NCBI GenBank assembly: GCA_029974835.1
Contig: JARKQN010000029.1
Location: 45,121-109,120, forward strand
DNA: 64,000 nucleotides
Direction of reading: 5' to 3'
Source: Bacteroidales bacterium
GTDB lineage: Bacteria; Bacteroidota; Bacteroidia; Bacteroidales; VadinHA17
In this document: positions 50,590 to 60,650 of the stretch, piece by piece
How the letters are laid out: every line of letters begins with the position of its first letter
Numbering within the stretch: position 1 is the first letter of the stretch
The notes under the pieces: generated by a model
The model's input: the letters and a program-made list of their open reading frames with translations, nothing else
Told to the model about the DNA's origin: nothing
Databases searched by the model: none
Made by a program: the position numbers and the translations under genes

Positions 50590-51831
50590 ATGCATTTTCT
50601 GTACAATACTATTATAAGAATTTATGCAGCATTAATCAGGATTGCATCGCTTTTTGACAGCAAGGCCGGTGCATGGATTAAGGGGCGCAGGGGATGGGAA
50701 GATAAGCTTGCCGCAGGCACTGAAGGGATTAGCAGGATTATCTGGTTTCACTGCGCTTCCCTTGGCGAATTTGAGCAGGGCAGACCTCTAATGGAACTTA
50801 TACGTGAAAGGCACCCTGAATACAGGATAGTGCTTACATTCTTCTCACCTTCAGGGTATGAGATACGCAAAGGCTGGAAAGGAGCCGATTATGTGTGTTA
50901 TCTTCCTGCCGATACTCCGGGGAACGCCCGCAGATTTGTCTCCCTGCTTAAACCCGATATGGCCTTCTTTATAAAATACGAATTCTGGTATAATTACATA
51001 TATGAACTATTTAAAAGGGAAATACCAGTATACCTTGTATCGGGAATTTTCAGGCAGGATCAGCTTTTCTTCAAATGGTACGGTGGCTTATTCCGCAGAA
51101 TGCAGGGTATGTATTCCCATTTTTTTGTGCAGGATGAAAATTCCAGGCTGCTTCTTAACAAATCAGGCTATTTAAATGTTACCGTAACCGGAGATACCAG
51201 GTTTGACAGGGTGAAAAAAATAACCGAATCGGCCGAACCTGTTCCTGCTATTGAGGAATTTGCAGGAGATGAAAAAGTATTCATTGCAGGCAGCAGCTGG
51301 GAGGAAGATGAGAAAATAATAGCTGGATATATAAACCGGAACCCCGGCAGAATGAAGTGGATTTTCGCTCCTCATGAGGTTGACAAAGGACATACCGGAA
51401 AGTTGGTGAAGATGCTGAATGTCAGTAGTGTGATGTTTTCCGAATACACCCCGGCTCATGCTTCGGCAAGAGTGCTGATAATTGATACTGTGGGTTTATT
51501 GTCGTCTTCTTACAGGTATGCATATATCGCCGCTGTCGGAGGAGGCTTCGGAAAGGGAATACATAATATACTTGAAGCTGCATGCTGGGGGGTGCCGGTT
51601 CTGTTCGGACCAAACCATTCTAAATTCAGGGAAGCAGCCGACCTGATGAAACTTAATGGTGCGTGGTGTTTTGCCGATTATGAACAGTTTGCGGAAATTA
51701 TGGAACTTTTATTAAACAACAGTAGTATTTACGAAAATTCTTCAGCTGAATCGGCCGGGTATGTTATAAGGAATGCCGGGGCTTCGGAAAAAATTGCAGA
51801 ATTTTGTTTCAACAAAGTTGTTAACAATTGA
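50590..51831 (+). CDS. waaA: 3-deoxy-D-manno-octulosonic acid (Kdo) transferase
   Basis: WaaA/KdtA adds Kdo to lipid A at the inner membrane. The 413-residue protein has an N-terminal membrane anchor (FLYNTIIRIYAALIRIASLF), the acceptor domain with FHCASLGEFEQGRPLMELI (containing the catalytic Glu) and VLTFFSPSGYEIRKGW, and the donor domain with IAAVGGGFGKGIHNILEAACWGVPVLFGPNH. The frame opens at a TTG at 50569, but the ATG at 50590 fits the family and lies properly behind the promoter. It shows that the cell makes Kdo-containing LPS. Confidence 0.95.
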   Translation: MHFLYNTIIRIYAALIRIASLFDSKAGAWIKGRRGWEDKLAAGTEGISRIIWFHCASLGEFEQGRPLMELIRERHPEYRIVLTFFSPSGYEIRKGWKGADYVCYLPADTPGNARRFVSLLKPDMAFFIKYEFWYNYIYELFKREIPVYLVSGIFRQDQLFFKWYGGLFRRMQGMYSHFFVQDENSRLLLNKSGYLNVTVTGDTRFDRVKKITESAEPVPAIEEFAGDEKVFIAGSSWEEDEKIIAGYINRNPGRMKWIFAPHEVDKGHTGKLVKMLNVSSVMFSEYTPAHASARVLIIDTVGLLSSSYRYAYIAAVGGGFGKGIHNILEAACWGVPVLFGPNHSKFREAADLMKLNGAWCFADYEQFAEIMELLLNNSSIYENSSAESAGYVIRNAGASEKIAEFCFNKVVNN

Positions 51832-52001
51832 GCCTGGTAACGGTTTATATCTTGTTTATAACTCAAATTTTCAAAAATGTGATTAAAAAATGAAAGCTGC
51901 TTATCTTAATAAGCCCGAAAAGAATTGCTTTTGCATTTATATAATACTGTTAATCAGATGAATAATAAACTATTAATTATTAATAACCAAATCCTGAAAT
52001 T

Positions 52002-55000
52002 ATGATCAAGAAGACAAGATTTTTACTACCGTTGATCTTTCTGCTGGCTCTTCCTCTTTTATTGTCCGGGCAGGGGGCAACATCTTCAACAATGGCAGGC
52101 AAGGTGACCGATAGCAAAGGTCAGGCGCTGCCGGGAGCTACTGTAGTGGCAGTCCATGTTCCTTCGGGGACAATGTACGGGGCTGCCGCAAATAACGAAG
52201 GCTTTTTCCTGATTCAGGGAATGAGGCCGGGAGGCCCCTATAAAGTAGAGGTGTCATTCGTTGGTTATACAAAGAAAAGCTATACGGATATCACGCTTTT
52301 CCTTGGGGAAACCTTCGACCTGAATGCATCTCTCGCTGAAAGCAGTCAGGAACTGACCGAAGTGGTTGTTGTGGGCGCAAAACCTTCCGCTTTCAACTCT
52401 CTAAAAACCGGAGCCTCAATCAACATCAGCAACCAGGAACTTACATCCCTTCCTTCAATCAGCAGGAGCATAAATGACTTCACAAGGCTCTCGCCCCTGT
52501 ACGGAGGAAGCAACAGCTTCGCAGGCCGTGACGGCAGGTATAACAATATCGTGATTGACGGCTCGAACTTTAACAATAACTTTGGTCTGAGTTCCAGGAA
52601 CATGCCGGGCGGAGATGCCGAACCCGTATCGCTCGATGCCATCGAGGAAATACAGGTTAATGTGGCACCCTTCGATGTACGCCAGGCAAATTTCACAGGT
52701 GCAGGTATCAATGCCATTACCCGCAAGGGCACAAACCAGTACTCAGCTTCAGTCTACACATATTACCGCGACCAGTCGTTTAACGGTACAAAGGTTGCCG
52801 ACTATAAACTGCCTGAGGCTGCCAAGACATCAACAAAAATAATCGGCGCAAGAGTAGGCGGTCCGATTATTAAGGACAAACTTTTCTTCTTCCTCAACGG
52901 AGAGTATGAGAACTCAACTGTTCCCGGAATGGAATGGCAGGCATACAGACCAGGGCAGAATAATATCGGCGATCCAAATGTAAGCCGCGTGCCTGCCGAC
53001 TCGCTTACAAAATTCTCAGACTTCCTTAGGACAAAATTCGGATATGAGACAGGACCTTTCGAAAATTACGGCTCATTTGCGATCGAAAACTACAAGATAC
53101 TTGCAAGGCTCGACTGGAACATCAGCCAGAAACATAAATTCAGCCTGAGGTTCAACACCGTCCGTTCAACAAATGACCAGCTTGTAAACGGTACAAGTGC
53201 ACCCAACCCCAGGGCATCCTCCAACAGGGTAAGTGCAAACGCAATGTCATTCAAGAACACCAATTACGGTTTCCTCAATACTGTCAATTCCCTTTCGGCA
53301 GAACTCAACAGCAGCCTTTCCAACTCACTGTCGAACCAGCTCCTTGGTACAATTACCCTTATACAGGATACAAGAACCAGCAACAGTGACATTTTCCCAT
53401 TCATTGATATATGGGATGGCGGATCACCTCTCAATGCTTACATGAGCGCCGGTTATGAATTGTTTTCCTTCAATAACAACGTGGTTAATAATGTTTATAC
53501 AATTACCGATAACATTACCTATAAAACCGGTCGCCATAACATTACAGGAGGCGCTACTTTTGAATACCTCTATTTCGGTAACTCATTCATGAGGTACGGT
53601 ACAAGCTACTACAGGTTTAAAGATCTGAATACATTCATAAACCATGTTAACGGTGTTCCCAATAACCAGCCTATTGCTTTTGCAATAACATATTCATTCG
53701 ATCCTGATAATCCCAAACCTGTGGCAGAACTGGGCTTCGGACAACTTGCAGCATATGCACAGGATGAGTACAATGTACTTGACAACCTGAAGGTAACCTA
53801 CGGTATCAGATTCGATATGCCACTTTATATGAACGACCTGGTTTCAAATCCGGCAGTTGAGACCTACAGATTCGAAAACTTTCAGCAGCTCAACCTTGGG
53901 GAGTGGCCAAAAACAAGAATCATTCCCTCTCCCAGGATTGGTTTCAGCTGGGATGTGTTCGGAAACAAGAGTCTGAAAGTAAGGGGTGGTACAGGTATCT
54001 TTACAGGACGCCTGCCGTTTGTATGGTTCACCAACCAGCCCACAAACAGCGGTATGCTTCAGAACACAGTGGAGCTTACAGCAACCGCGGCTCTCGATTC
54101 CATAAAATTCAACCCCGATCCTTTCTATAATCTTGAGGGTACCAATAACAAGGTTCCTCTTTTCCCGAAAACTGCAGGTACCAGTGCCCCCAGCTCAATT
54201 GCAGGCATTGACAGAAACTTCAAAATGCCGCAGGTATGGAGAACAAGCCTTGCTGCCGATATAAAGCTTCCGCTCGACATGACCCTGACACTCGAAGGGA
54301 TGTACACAAAGGATATCAACGCAATTGTACAGAGAAATATCAATATGCCTACACCCTACGGTGCAACGCCGTATAACGGCCCCGACAAACGACCAGTATG
54401 GACAACCGCTGGAAGAAAGATTTATTCGAATCTTTCCGAGGCAATGCTGCTTACAAATACCGATAAGGGTTATAGCTGGACTTTCACTGCTCAGCTGAAT
54501 TTCCCGATAGTAAAGAACTTTAACGGTATGTTCGCCTATACTGCATCAATGGCGAAGGATATTTCCGGCAACCCTGGCTCTCAGGCAGCTTCGGCATGGT
54601 CGAACAACCTTTCGGTCAGGGGCCAGAACAACCTCGACCTTAGCTATTCGCAGTACCTGACACCTCACAGGCTTGTCGGATCACTCAGCTACAAGATAGA
54701 ATACCTTAATCACGCTGCAACAACCATCTCAGTATTCTATTCAGGCTATATTGACGGTAACTTCTCATACAGGTACTCGAACGACTTCAATAATGACGGT
54801 ATAAATGCAGACCTTATATATATACCGAAAGACCAGAGCGAGATTACTTTCGAAGACTTCATCGTCAGCGGCAACGTTAAGTACACCGCCGCTCAGCAGG
54901 CAGAGGCTTTCTGGAATTATGTTGCACAGGACAAGTACCTGAGTAAGCATCTGGGCCAGTACGCAGAGAGAAACGGCGCTTTCTTCCCCTGGTATCACAG

Positions 55001-55295
55001 ATTCGATGTTAAAATACTCCAGGATCTCTTTGTCAACGTGGGAGGAAAAAGGAATTCACTGCAGGTAACAGCTGATATTCTTAACTTCGGCAACCTGCTC
55101 AACCCCAACTGGGGGATCCGCAAACGTCTGACACTCAGCAACGGTTCAATCCTTTCTTCCAGGATTGTATCAAACACTCCCGTGTTTAAGATAGTGGAAG
55201 CAGGAGGCGCACTCCCGACCAAGACATTTGACAATGTCAATACAACATCAAGCACCTGGGGTTTACAGATTGGTCTGAGATATACCTTTAATTAA
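52002..55295 (+). CDS. TonB-dependent outer-membrane receptor (Oar-like, with carboxypeptidase-regulatory domain)
   Basis: The 1097-residue protein has a signal peptide (to about residue 23), a CarboxypepD_reg-like beta-sandwich (SSTMAGKVTDSKGQALPGATVVAV, about residues 27-115), a plug domain (SLPSISRSINDFTRLSPLYGG; VSLDAIEEIQVNVAPFDVRQANFTG) and a 22-strand-type barrel ending in GLQIGLRYTFN with the terminal Phe-Asn. This is the Oar-like class, not SusC: no SusD-like partner follows, and a strong terminator comes 21 bases after the stop. Such proteins take up or export unknown large ligands with TonB energy. Confidence 0.94.
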   Translation: MIKKTRFLLPLIFLLALPLLLSGQGATSSTMAGKVTDSKGQALPGATVVAVHVPSGTMYGAAANNEGFFLIQGMRPGGPYKVEVSFVGYTKKSYTDITLFLGETFDLNASLAESSQELTEVVVVGAKPSAFNSLKTGASINISNQELTSLPSISRSINDFTRLSPLYGGSNSFAGRDGRYNNIVIDGSNFNNNFGLSSRNMPGGDAEPVSLDAIEEIQVNVAPFDVRQANFTGAGINAITRKGTNQYSASVYTYYRDQSFNGTKVADYKLPEAAKTSTKIIGARVGGPIIKDKLFFFLNGEYENSTVPGMEWQAYRPGQNNIGDPNVSRVPADSLTKFSDFLRTKFGYETGPFENYGSFAIENYKILARLDWNISQKHKFSLRFNTVRSTNDQLVNGTSAPNPRASSNRVSANAMSFKNTNYGFLNTVNSLSAELNSSLSNSLSNQLLGTITLIQDTRTSNSDIFPFIDIWDGGSPLNAYMSAGYELFSFNNNVVNNVYTITDNITYKTGRHNITGGATFEYLYFGNSFMRYGTSYYRFKDLNTFINHVNGVPNNQPIAFAITYSFDPDNPKPVAELGFGQLAAYAQDEYNVLDNLKVTYGIRFDMPLYMNDLVSNPAVETYRFENFQQLNLGEWPKTRIIPSPRIGFSWDVFGNKSLKVRGGTGIFTGRLPFVWFTNQPTNSGMLQNTVELTATAALDSIKFNPDPFYNLEGTNNKVPLFPKTAGTSAPSSIAGIDRNFKMPQVWRTSLAADIKLPLDMTLTLEGMYTKDINAIVQRNINMPTPYGATPYNGPDKRPVWTTAGRKIYSNLSEAMLLTNTDKGYSWTFTAQLNFPIVKNFNGMFAYTASMAKDISGNPGSQAASAWSNNLSVRGQNNLDLSYSQYLTPHRLVGSLSYKIEYLNHAATTISVFYSGYIDGNFSYRYSNDFNNDGINADLIYIPKDQSEITFEDFIVSGNVKYTAAQQAEAFWNYVAQDKYLSKHLGQYAERNGAFFPWYHRFDVKILQDLFVNVGGKRNSLQVTADILNFGNLLNPNWGIRKRLTLSNGSILSSRIVSNTPVFKIVEAGGALPTKTFDNVNTTSSTWGLQIGLRYTFN

Positions 55296-55316
55296 TATGG
55301 AATATTAACTCTTTTG

Positions 55317-55348
55317 CAGGGGGCATGCGTACATGCCCCCTGTTTTTT
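55317..55348 (+). terminator. Rho-independent terminator of the TonB-dependent receptor gene
   Basis: CAGGGGGCATG (55317-55327) pairs perfectly with CATGCCCCCTG (55332-55342) around a CGTA loop and is followed by six Ts. It is the strongest terminator in the window and shows the receptor gene ends its transcript. Confidence 0.93.
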
Positions 55349-55575
55349 CTGATATGCTTTGTTAATCGGCATCTGTGGACGGCGGTAATCGTAGATTCCC
55401 ATCTTTCCGGATGTACAATGGCGGTTAATAACTATCTAAACAAATGTTAATAATCAAATTTTTTTTGTCTTGCAAAAAGTACCATGCTTGTCTATTTTAG
55501 CAAATACCCGCTCGTTAAACCGGTGGTCGTTTAACTAAATCATATTCAGGAAATAATATAAAACGATTTTAAGGT

Positions 55576-58215
55576 ATGGAAGAACTTTTTGTCCGTGAAC
55601 CGGAGGTGTCGGAAGAAAAAAAATCTGTCGGTGCAGCAGAGAAGAAAGAAGGAAAGAAGAATCAGAACAAGCCTGCTGAAACTGAGGGTAAAAAAAACAG
55701 CCAGCGGACGGTTTATTCCAACGAAGAGGTCTTCCAGGCAAGCTGCCTTTACTTTGGAGGCGATGAGCTTGCTGCAAGAGTCTGGACCAACAAGTATGCA
55801 CTGAAAGATTCGTTCGGTAATCTCTATGAGAAAACTCCCGACGATATGCACCGAAGGCTCGCCTACGAGATCCACAGAATTGAAAAACAATACCCCGACC
55901 CTCTGTCGGAAGAGCTCATCTACAGCGTTCTTAAGGATTTTAAATATATTGTCCCCCAGGGCGGATCGATGACCGGTATCGGGAATGACTTCCAGATTGC
56001 CTCTCTTTCAAACTGCTTTGTGATAGGCAATGACGGATCATCTGACTCCTATGGAGGTATTATGAAGATTGATCAGGAACAGGTGCAGCTCATGAAAAGA
56101 AGAGGGGGAGTTGGGCACGACCTTTCACACATCCGGCCCAAAGGAACCCCTGTGCTTAACAGCGCCCTTACATCAACCGGCGTGGTGCCGTTTATGGAGA
56201 GATATTCAAATTCAACCCGCGAGGTGGCCCAGGATGGCCGCAGGGGAGCGCTGATGCTTTCAATTTCGGTTAAACATCCCGACTCACCCAAATTCATCGA
56301 CGCAAAAATGGAGGCCGGAAAAGTCACCGGCGCAAATATCTCGGTTAAGATAACCGATGAATTCATGAAGGCCGTCGAGGCTAAAGACAAATTCAGACAA
56401 CAGTACCCGATCGACTCGGACAATCCGAAATATGTTAAGGACATCGACGCAACAGAACTCTGGAACAAAATAATTCATAATGCCTGGAAATCGGCCGAAC
56501 CCGGCATACTGTTCTGGGATACCATAATACGCGAAAGCGTACCCGACTGCTATGCAGATCTCGGTTTCCGGACTGTCTCCACAAATCCCTGCGGCGAAAT
56601 ACCTCTCTGCCCGTACGACAGCTGCCGGCTGCTCGCCATTAACCTGGCCAGTTACGTCAAAGAACCTTTTACCGCCAGGGCAAAATTCGATTTTGAACTC
56701 TTTAAGGAACATGTGGGGCTGGCCCAGCGTATAATGGATGATATTATTGACCTGGAAATTGAAAAAATTGACGCGATACTTGCAAAGGTTGAGGCCGATC
56801 CGGAACCCGAAGAGCTGAAGCTCGTGGAGAAAAACCTCTGGAAAAACATCCGCAAAAAAACCAGCGAGGTAAGAAGAATGGGCATAGGAACCACAGGTGA
56901 AGGAGATATGCTGGCTGCCCTCGGACTAAGGTACGGAAGCGACGACGCCATCGACTTCTCAATTGAGGTACACAAGACTCTCGCCATCGAGGCCTACAGG
57001 GCATCTACTTACCTGGCCATGAAAAGAGGCCCTTTCAAGATTTATGACCCCGAGAGGGAAAAGAACAACCCGTTTATACTCAGGCTCAAGGAAGCCGACC
57101 CGGTACTTTATAACAATATGGTCAGGCACGGAAGACGCAATGTGGCCCTTCTTACCATCGCACCTACCGGAACAACCAGCCTGATGACCCAGACAACATC
57201 CGGAATCGAACCGGTTTTCTCAGTGTTTTACAGGAGAAGACGCAAGGTAAATCCGAACGACAAGGACGTTAAGGTGACATTCAGGGATGAGGTCGGCGAT
57301 TCATGGGAAGAGTACAATGTTTTTCACCACAAATTCATCGAATGGCTGAAGGTGAATAATTACGACCCGCAGGAGGTCAGTAATATGACCACAGAGGAGA
57401 TAAATGAAATCGTGGCAAAATCTCCCTATTACAAGTCGACCGCCAACGATGTTGACTGGCTTGCAAAGGTAAGAATGCAGGGCGCTATCCAGAAATGGGT
57501 CGATCATTCAATAAGCGTTACCATCAACCTGCCTGCCGATGTGAAAGAAGAACTCGTAAGCGAGCTCTATATGACAGCCTGGAAATCGGGCTGCAAGGGC
57601 GTTACGGTTTACAGGGACGGCTCACGCAGCGGAGTACTTGTAAGTGCCGCAAATAACAAGGATGCCGTGGTTGAACGCCCCAAAAGGCCAAAGGTCCTGG
57701 AATGCGATATCATTAGGTTCAATAATAACGAGGAAAAATGGATAGCCTTTGTCGGCCTCAAGGATGGTAAACCTTATGAGATTTTTACCGGAATGGCTGA
57801 TGAGGAGATGTTCCCCATCCCGAAAACTATTGTTAAGGGAAGGATTATCAAGAACAAGGACGAAGAGGGGAATACCCGGTACGACTTTCAGTATACCGAT
57901 AAATACGGTTATAAAAACACCCTGGGGGGTCTTTCTCATATGTTCAAGCCCGAATTCTGGAACTATGCCAAACTTATTTCCGGCGTTCTCCGCTACGGCA
58001 TGCCTATTCCCGATGTGGTCAACCTGATTCAGTCGCTCAGGCTCGACAGCGATTCAATAAATAACTGGAAAAACGGCGTTGAGAGAGCACTCAAGAGATA
58101 TATACCTGATGGTACACGTGCAAAGGGTAAATGCCACGAATGCAATTCGGAGAACCTTGTGTACCAGGAGGGATGCCTTATCTGCAAGGATTGCGGATCG
58201 TCTAAATGCGGTTGA
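55576..58215 (+). CDS. nrdJ: Adenosylcobalamin-dependent (class II) ribonucleotide reductase
   Basis: NrdJ reduces ribonucleotides with a B12-derived thiyl radical and works with or without oxygen. The 879-residue protein starts with a charged, Lys/Glu-rich tail of about 45 residues, then the ATP-cone-less catalytic core with LSNCFVIGNDGSSDSYGGI, the active-site cysteine region NPCGEIPLCPYDSC (C339), and LTIAPTGTTSLMTQTTSGIEP. The C-terminus has zinc-ribbon-like cysteines: CHEC, CLIC and CGSSKC. No class I or III reductase is in the window. The gene stands alone; no cobalamin riboswitch is evident in the 280 bases upstream. It converges on kbl. Confidence 0.96.
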   Translation: MEELFVREPEVSEEKKSVGAAEKKEGKKNQNKPAETEGKKNSQRTVYSNEEVFQASCLYFGGDELAARVWTNKYALKDSFGNLYEKTPDDMHRRLAYEIHRIEKQYPDPLSEELIYSVLKDFKYIVPQGGSMTGIGNDFQIASLSNCFVIGNDGSSDSYGGIMKIDQEQVQLMKRRGGVGHDLSHIRPKGTPVLNSALTSTGVVPFMERYSNSTREVAQDGRRGALMLSISVKHPDSPKFIDAKMEAGKVTGANISVKITDEFMKAVEAKDKFRQQYPIDSDNPKYVKDIDATELWNKIIHNAWKSAEPGILFWDTIIRESVPDCYADLGFRTVSTNPCGEIPLCPYDSCRLLAINLASYVKEPFTARAKFDFELFKEHVGLAQRIMDDIIDLEIEKIDAILAKVEADPEPEELKLVEKNLWKNIRKKTSEVRRMGIGTTGEGDMLAALGLRYGSDDAIDFSIEVHKTLAIEAYRASTYLAMKRGPFKIYDPEREKNNPFILRLKEADPVLYNNMVRHGRRNVALLTIAPTGTTSLMTQTTSGIEPVFSVFYRRRRKVNPNDKDVKVTFRDEVGDSWEEYNVFHHKFIEWLKVNNYDPQEVSNMTTEEINEIVAKSPYYKSTANDVDWLAKVRMQGAIQKWVDHSISVTINLPADVKEELVSELYMTAWKSGCKGVTVYRDGSRSGVLVSAANNKDAVVERPKRPKVLECDIIRFNNNEEKWIAFVGLKDGKPYEIFTGMADEEMFPIPKTIVKGRIIKNKDEEGNTRYDFQYTDKYGYKNTLGGLSHMFKPEFWNYAKLISGVLRYGMPIPDVVNLIQSLRLDSDSINNWKNGVERALKRYIPDGTRAKGKCHECNSENLVYQEGCLICKDCGSSKCG

Positions 58216-58236
58216 CCCAGCAGGGAACAGCCCCGG

Positions 58237-59424
58237 TTAAATTACACCCAGCTCCTTCCCCGTACTTATAAAGGCTTCCACAGCCCTGTCGAGATGACTG
58301 CGCGTGTGAGAGGCCGAGAGCTGGACTCTTATCCGGGCTTCCCCTTTTGGCACAACGGGGTAATAGAAGCCGATTACGTAAATACCTTTTTCAAGCAGCC
58401 TTGACGCAAACTCCTGCGAAAGTTTGGCATCATAGAGCATCACGGCGCATATGGCAGACCTGGTAGGCTTTATCGTGAATCCGGCCCTGCTCATTTGTCC
58501 GATAAAGTATTCGGAATTTTCATGAAGCCTCTCCTGCAGGGTGTTTGTACTGCTCATCATCTCAAACATTCTTATTCCTGCTGCAGCCACAAGAGGAGGG
58601 ATGGAATTTGAAAACAGGTATGGCCGCGATCTCTGCCTCAGCATGTCGATTATCTCCTGTTTCCCCGTGGTAAAACCGCCTATGGCACCTCCGAACGATT
58701 TACCGAGGGTGCCGGTAATTATTTCGACCTTTCCCCTGAGATTGAATAATTCGGTCACACCCCTTCCGGTCTGCCCTACGACCCCGGCTGAGTGTGATTC
58801 ATCAACCATCACCATGGCATTGTACCTTTCGGCAAGCTCCATAATCCTGTCGAGAGGAGCGACGTTGCCGTCCATCGAGAATACGCCGTCGGTTACAATA
58901 ATCCTGAACCGCTGGGCCTGTGCAAGCTTCAGCTGCTCCTCCAGGTCTTCCATATCGGCATTTCTGTACCTGTATCTCTGCGCTTTGCAGAGGCGGACGC
59001 CGTCGATTATTGATGCATGATTGAGCGCATCTGAGATGATGGCGTCTTCCTCGGAAAGAAGCGGTTCGAATACGCCGCCGTTGGCATCGAAGCAGGCTGC
59101 ATAAAGGATTGTATCCTCGGTGCCGAAAAATCCGGCTATAGCCTTTTCAAGTCCCTTATGCAGGTCGGTGGTGCCGCAAATAAAACGGACCGATGACATG
59201 CCATAACCGTGGGTTTTGAGTGCACTGCGTGCAGCCTCAATGAGCTCAGGGCTGTTAGAGAGCCCAAGGTAATTGTTGGCGCAGAAGTTAAGAACCTTCT
59301 GTCCGGTATTGAGCGTTATCTCAGGCCCCTGGGCCGAAACGATTATTCTTTCATTTTTGTAAAGCCCGGCTTCCCTGATCTCATTCAGCTGGCCAAGAAG
59401 GTGGTTTTGAAAATCGGAATACAT
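58237..59424 (-). CDS. kbl: Glycine C-acetyltransferase (2-amino-3-ketobutyrate CoA ligase)
   Basis: Kbl splits 2-amino-3-ketobutyrate with CoA into glycine and acetyl-CoA. The 395-residue PLP enzyme has NFCANNYLGLSNSPELIEAA, FICGTTDLHKGLE, MVDESHSAGVVG, and the PLP lysine in GTLGKSFGGAIGGFT. It is 47 bases behind tdh on the same strand, completing the two-step threonine-to-glycine route. 8-amino-7-oxononanoate synthase (BioF) is the nearest relative, but the tdh neighbour settles the call. Confidence 0.97.
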   Translation of the reverse strand: MYSDFQNHLLGQLNEIREAGLYKNERIIVSAQGPEITLNTGQKVLNFCANNYLGLSNSPELIEAARSALKTHGYGMSSVRFICGTTDLHKGLEKAIAGFFGTEDTILYAACFDANGGVFEPLLSEEDAIISDALNHASIIDGVRLCKAQRYRYRNADMEDLEEQLKLAQAQRFRIIVTDGVFSMDGNVAPLDRIMELAERYNAMVMVDESHSAGVVGQTGRGVTELFNLRGKVEIITGTLGKSFGGAIGGFTTGKQEIIDMLRQRSRPYLFSNSIPPLVAAAGIRMFEMMSSTNTLQERLHENSEYFIGQMSRAGFTIKPTRSAICAVMLYDAKLSQEFASRLLEKGIYVIGFYYPVVPKGEARIRVQLSASHTRSHLDRAVEAFISTGKELGVI

Positions 59425-59471
59425 CTTTTTATCGTTATAAATTATTTACTCTTAAACGGGGCCGGGGTTTT

Positions 59472-60509
59472 TTATTCCCAGTCCAGTATCACTTTGCCGC
59501 AGTTACCCTCCTCCATTACGTCAAAACCCCTCTGAAAATCATCAATATGGAAATGGTGGGTAATCACCGGGTTAAGGTCAATGCCTCCTATGATCATCAT
59601 CTCCATTTTATACCATGTTTCCCACATTTCGCGTCCGTAAATGCCCTTGATGGTAATAGCCTTGAATATTATATCGCTCCACGGAACCTTACACTCCGCC
59701 GGGAGAATGCCCAGAAGGGCAATATTCGACCCGTTGTACATATTAAGTACCATTTCATTAAATGCGGCCGGGGAGCCGGACATTTCAAGTCCCACATCAA
59801 ATCCTCTCATTCCCAGTTTCTTAACAGCGTCTGAAATCTTTTCGCCCTTTGAAGGATTAACGGTCAGGGTGGCCCCCATTCTTTTTGCGATATCAAGACG
59901 GTAATCGCTCAGGTCGCTTGCCACGATAAACCTGGCCCCCGAATACCTGGCAATGGCTATTGCCATGCTCCCGATAAGGCCGGCGCCCGTAACCAGCACG
60001 TCTTCACCCAGAAGGGGGAAGGATAGAGCCGTATGGGTTGCATTTCCGAAGGGATCCATTATGGCTGCCCAGTCGTCGGGAATTCTCCTGTCGAGAGGAA
60101 CAACATTCGAAGCAGGGATCTTGACATATTCCGCAAATGAACCGTCGATATTGACCCCTATTCCGACTGTGTTCTCGCAGACATGCTCTTTTCCCCTGCG
60201 GCAGTTCCGGCAGTGTCCGCAGGCAATATGGCCCTCACCGGTAACACGGTCACCGGGCTTCAGGTTTCTTACACCGGCTCCGACCGATTCTATGTATCCC
60301 ATATACTCATGACCAATCACCATGGGTGTTTTTATGGTCCTCCGGGCCCAGTCGTCCCATTTGTAAATATGAAGATCAGTGCCGCAGATTGCAGATTTAC
60401 GGACCTTAATGATAACATCATTTAATCCGGGTTCGGGAACCGGTACCTCCTGCATCCATAAGCCCTTTTCGGGCCTGGCCTTTACAAGGGCTTTCATCAT
60501 CCTTTTCAT
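59472..60509 (-). CDS. tdh: L-threonine 3-dehydrogenase
   Basis: Tdh oxidises L-threonine to 2-amino-3-ketobutyrate with NAD+. The 345-residue medium-chain dehydrogenase has the catalytic zinc site ([25 protein letters not shown]), the structural zinc cysteines in [15 protein letters not shown], the NAD-binding [16 protein letters not shown], and a [15 protein letters not shown] segment typical of Tdh. It is upstream of kbl. MKRMMKAL offers several ATGs within five codons. Confidence 0.97.
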   Translation of the reverse strand: MKRMMKALVKARPEKGLWMQEVPVPEPGLNDVIIKVRKSAICGTDLHIYKWDDWARRTIKTPMVIGHEYMGYIESVGAGVRNLKPGDRVTGEGHIACGHCRNCRRGKEHVCENTVGIGVNIDGSFAEYVKIPASNVVPLDRRIPDDWAAIMDPFGNATHTALSFPLLGEDVLVTGAGLIGSMAIAIARYSGARFIVASDLSDYRLDIAKRMGATLTVNPSKGEKISDAVKKLGMRGFDVGLEMSGSPAAFNEMVLNMYNGSNIALLGILPAECKVPWSDIIFKAITIKGIYGREMWETWYKMEMMIIGGIDLNPVITHHFHIDDFQRGFDVMEEGNCGKVILDWE

Positions 60510-60612
60510 ATGCGTCAGGGTTGAATCATGATTTTTCCGGACTCTAATTTAAAACATTTCTTCTCCGGAGAGGATGATATTTGTTATCATGTTAAATGTT
60601 TACCTCTTTGAG

Positions 60613-60620
60613 TATCTTTG
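60613..60620 (+). promoter_or_regulatory. Bacteroidota -7 element TATCTTTG ahead of gltX
   Basis: TATCTTTG fits TAnnTTTG and ends 30 bases before the gltX ATG at 60651. No -33 TTTG is visible at the usual distance. Confidence 0.5.
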
Positions 60621-60650
60621 CCCGGACAAGTAAAAGATCGGAGTATTATT

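Noticed and set aside
55296..55575. Cobalamin riboswitch ahead of the B12-dependent reductase
   Set aside because: I do not see the B12-box sequence or the needed paired regions in these 280 bases, which also contain the receptor gene's terminator.
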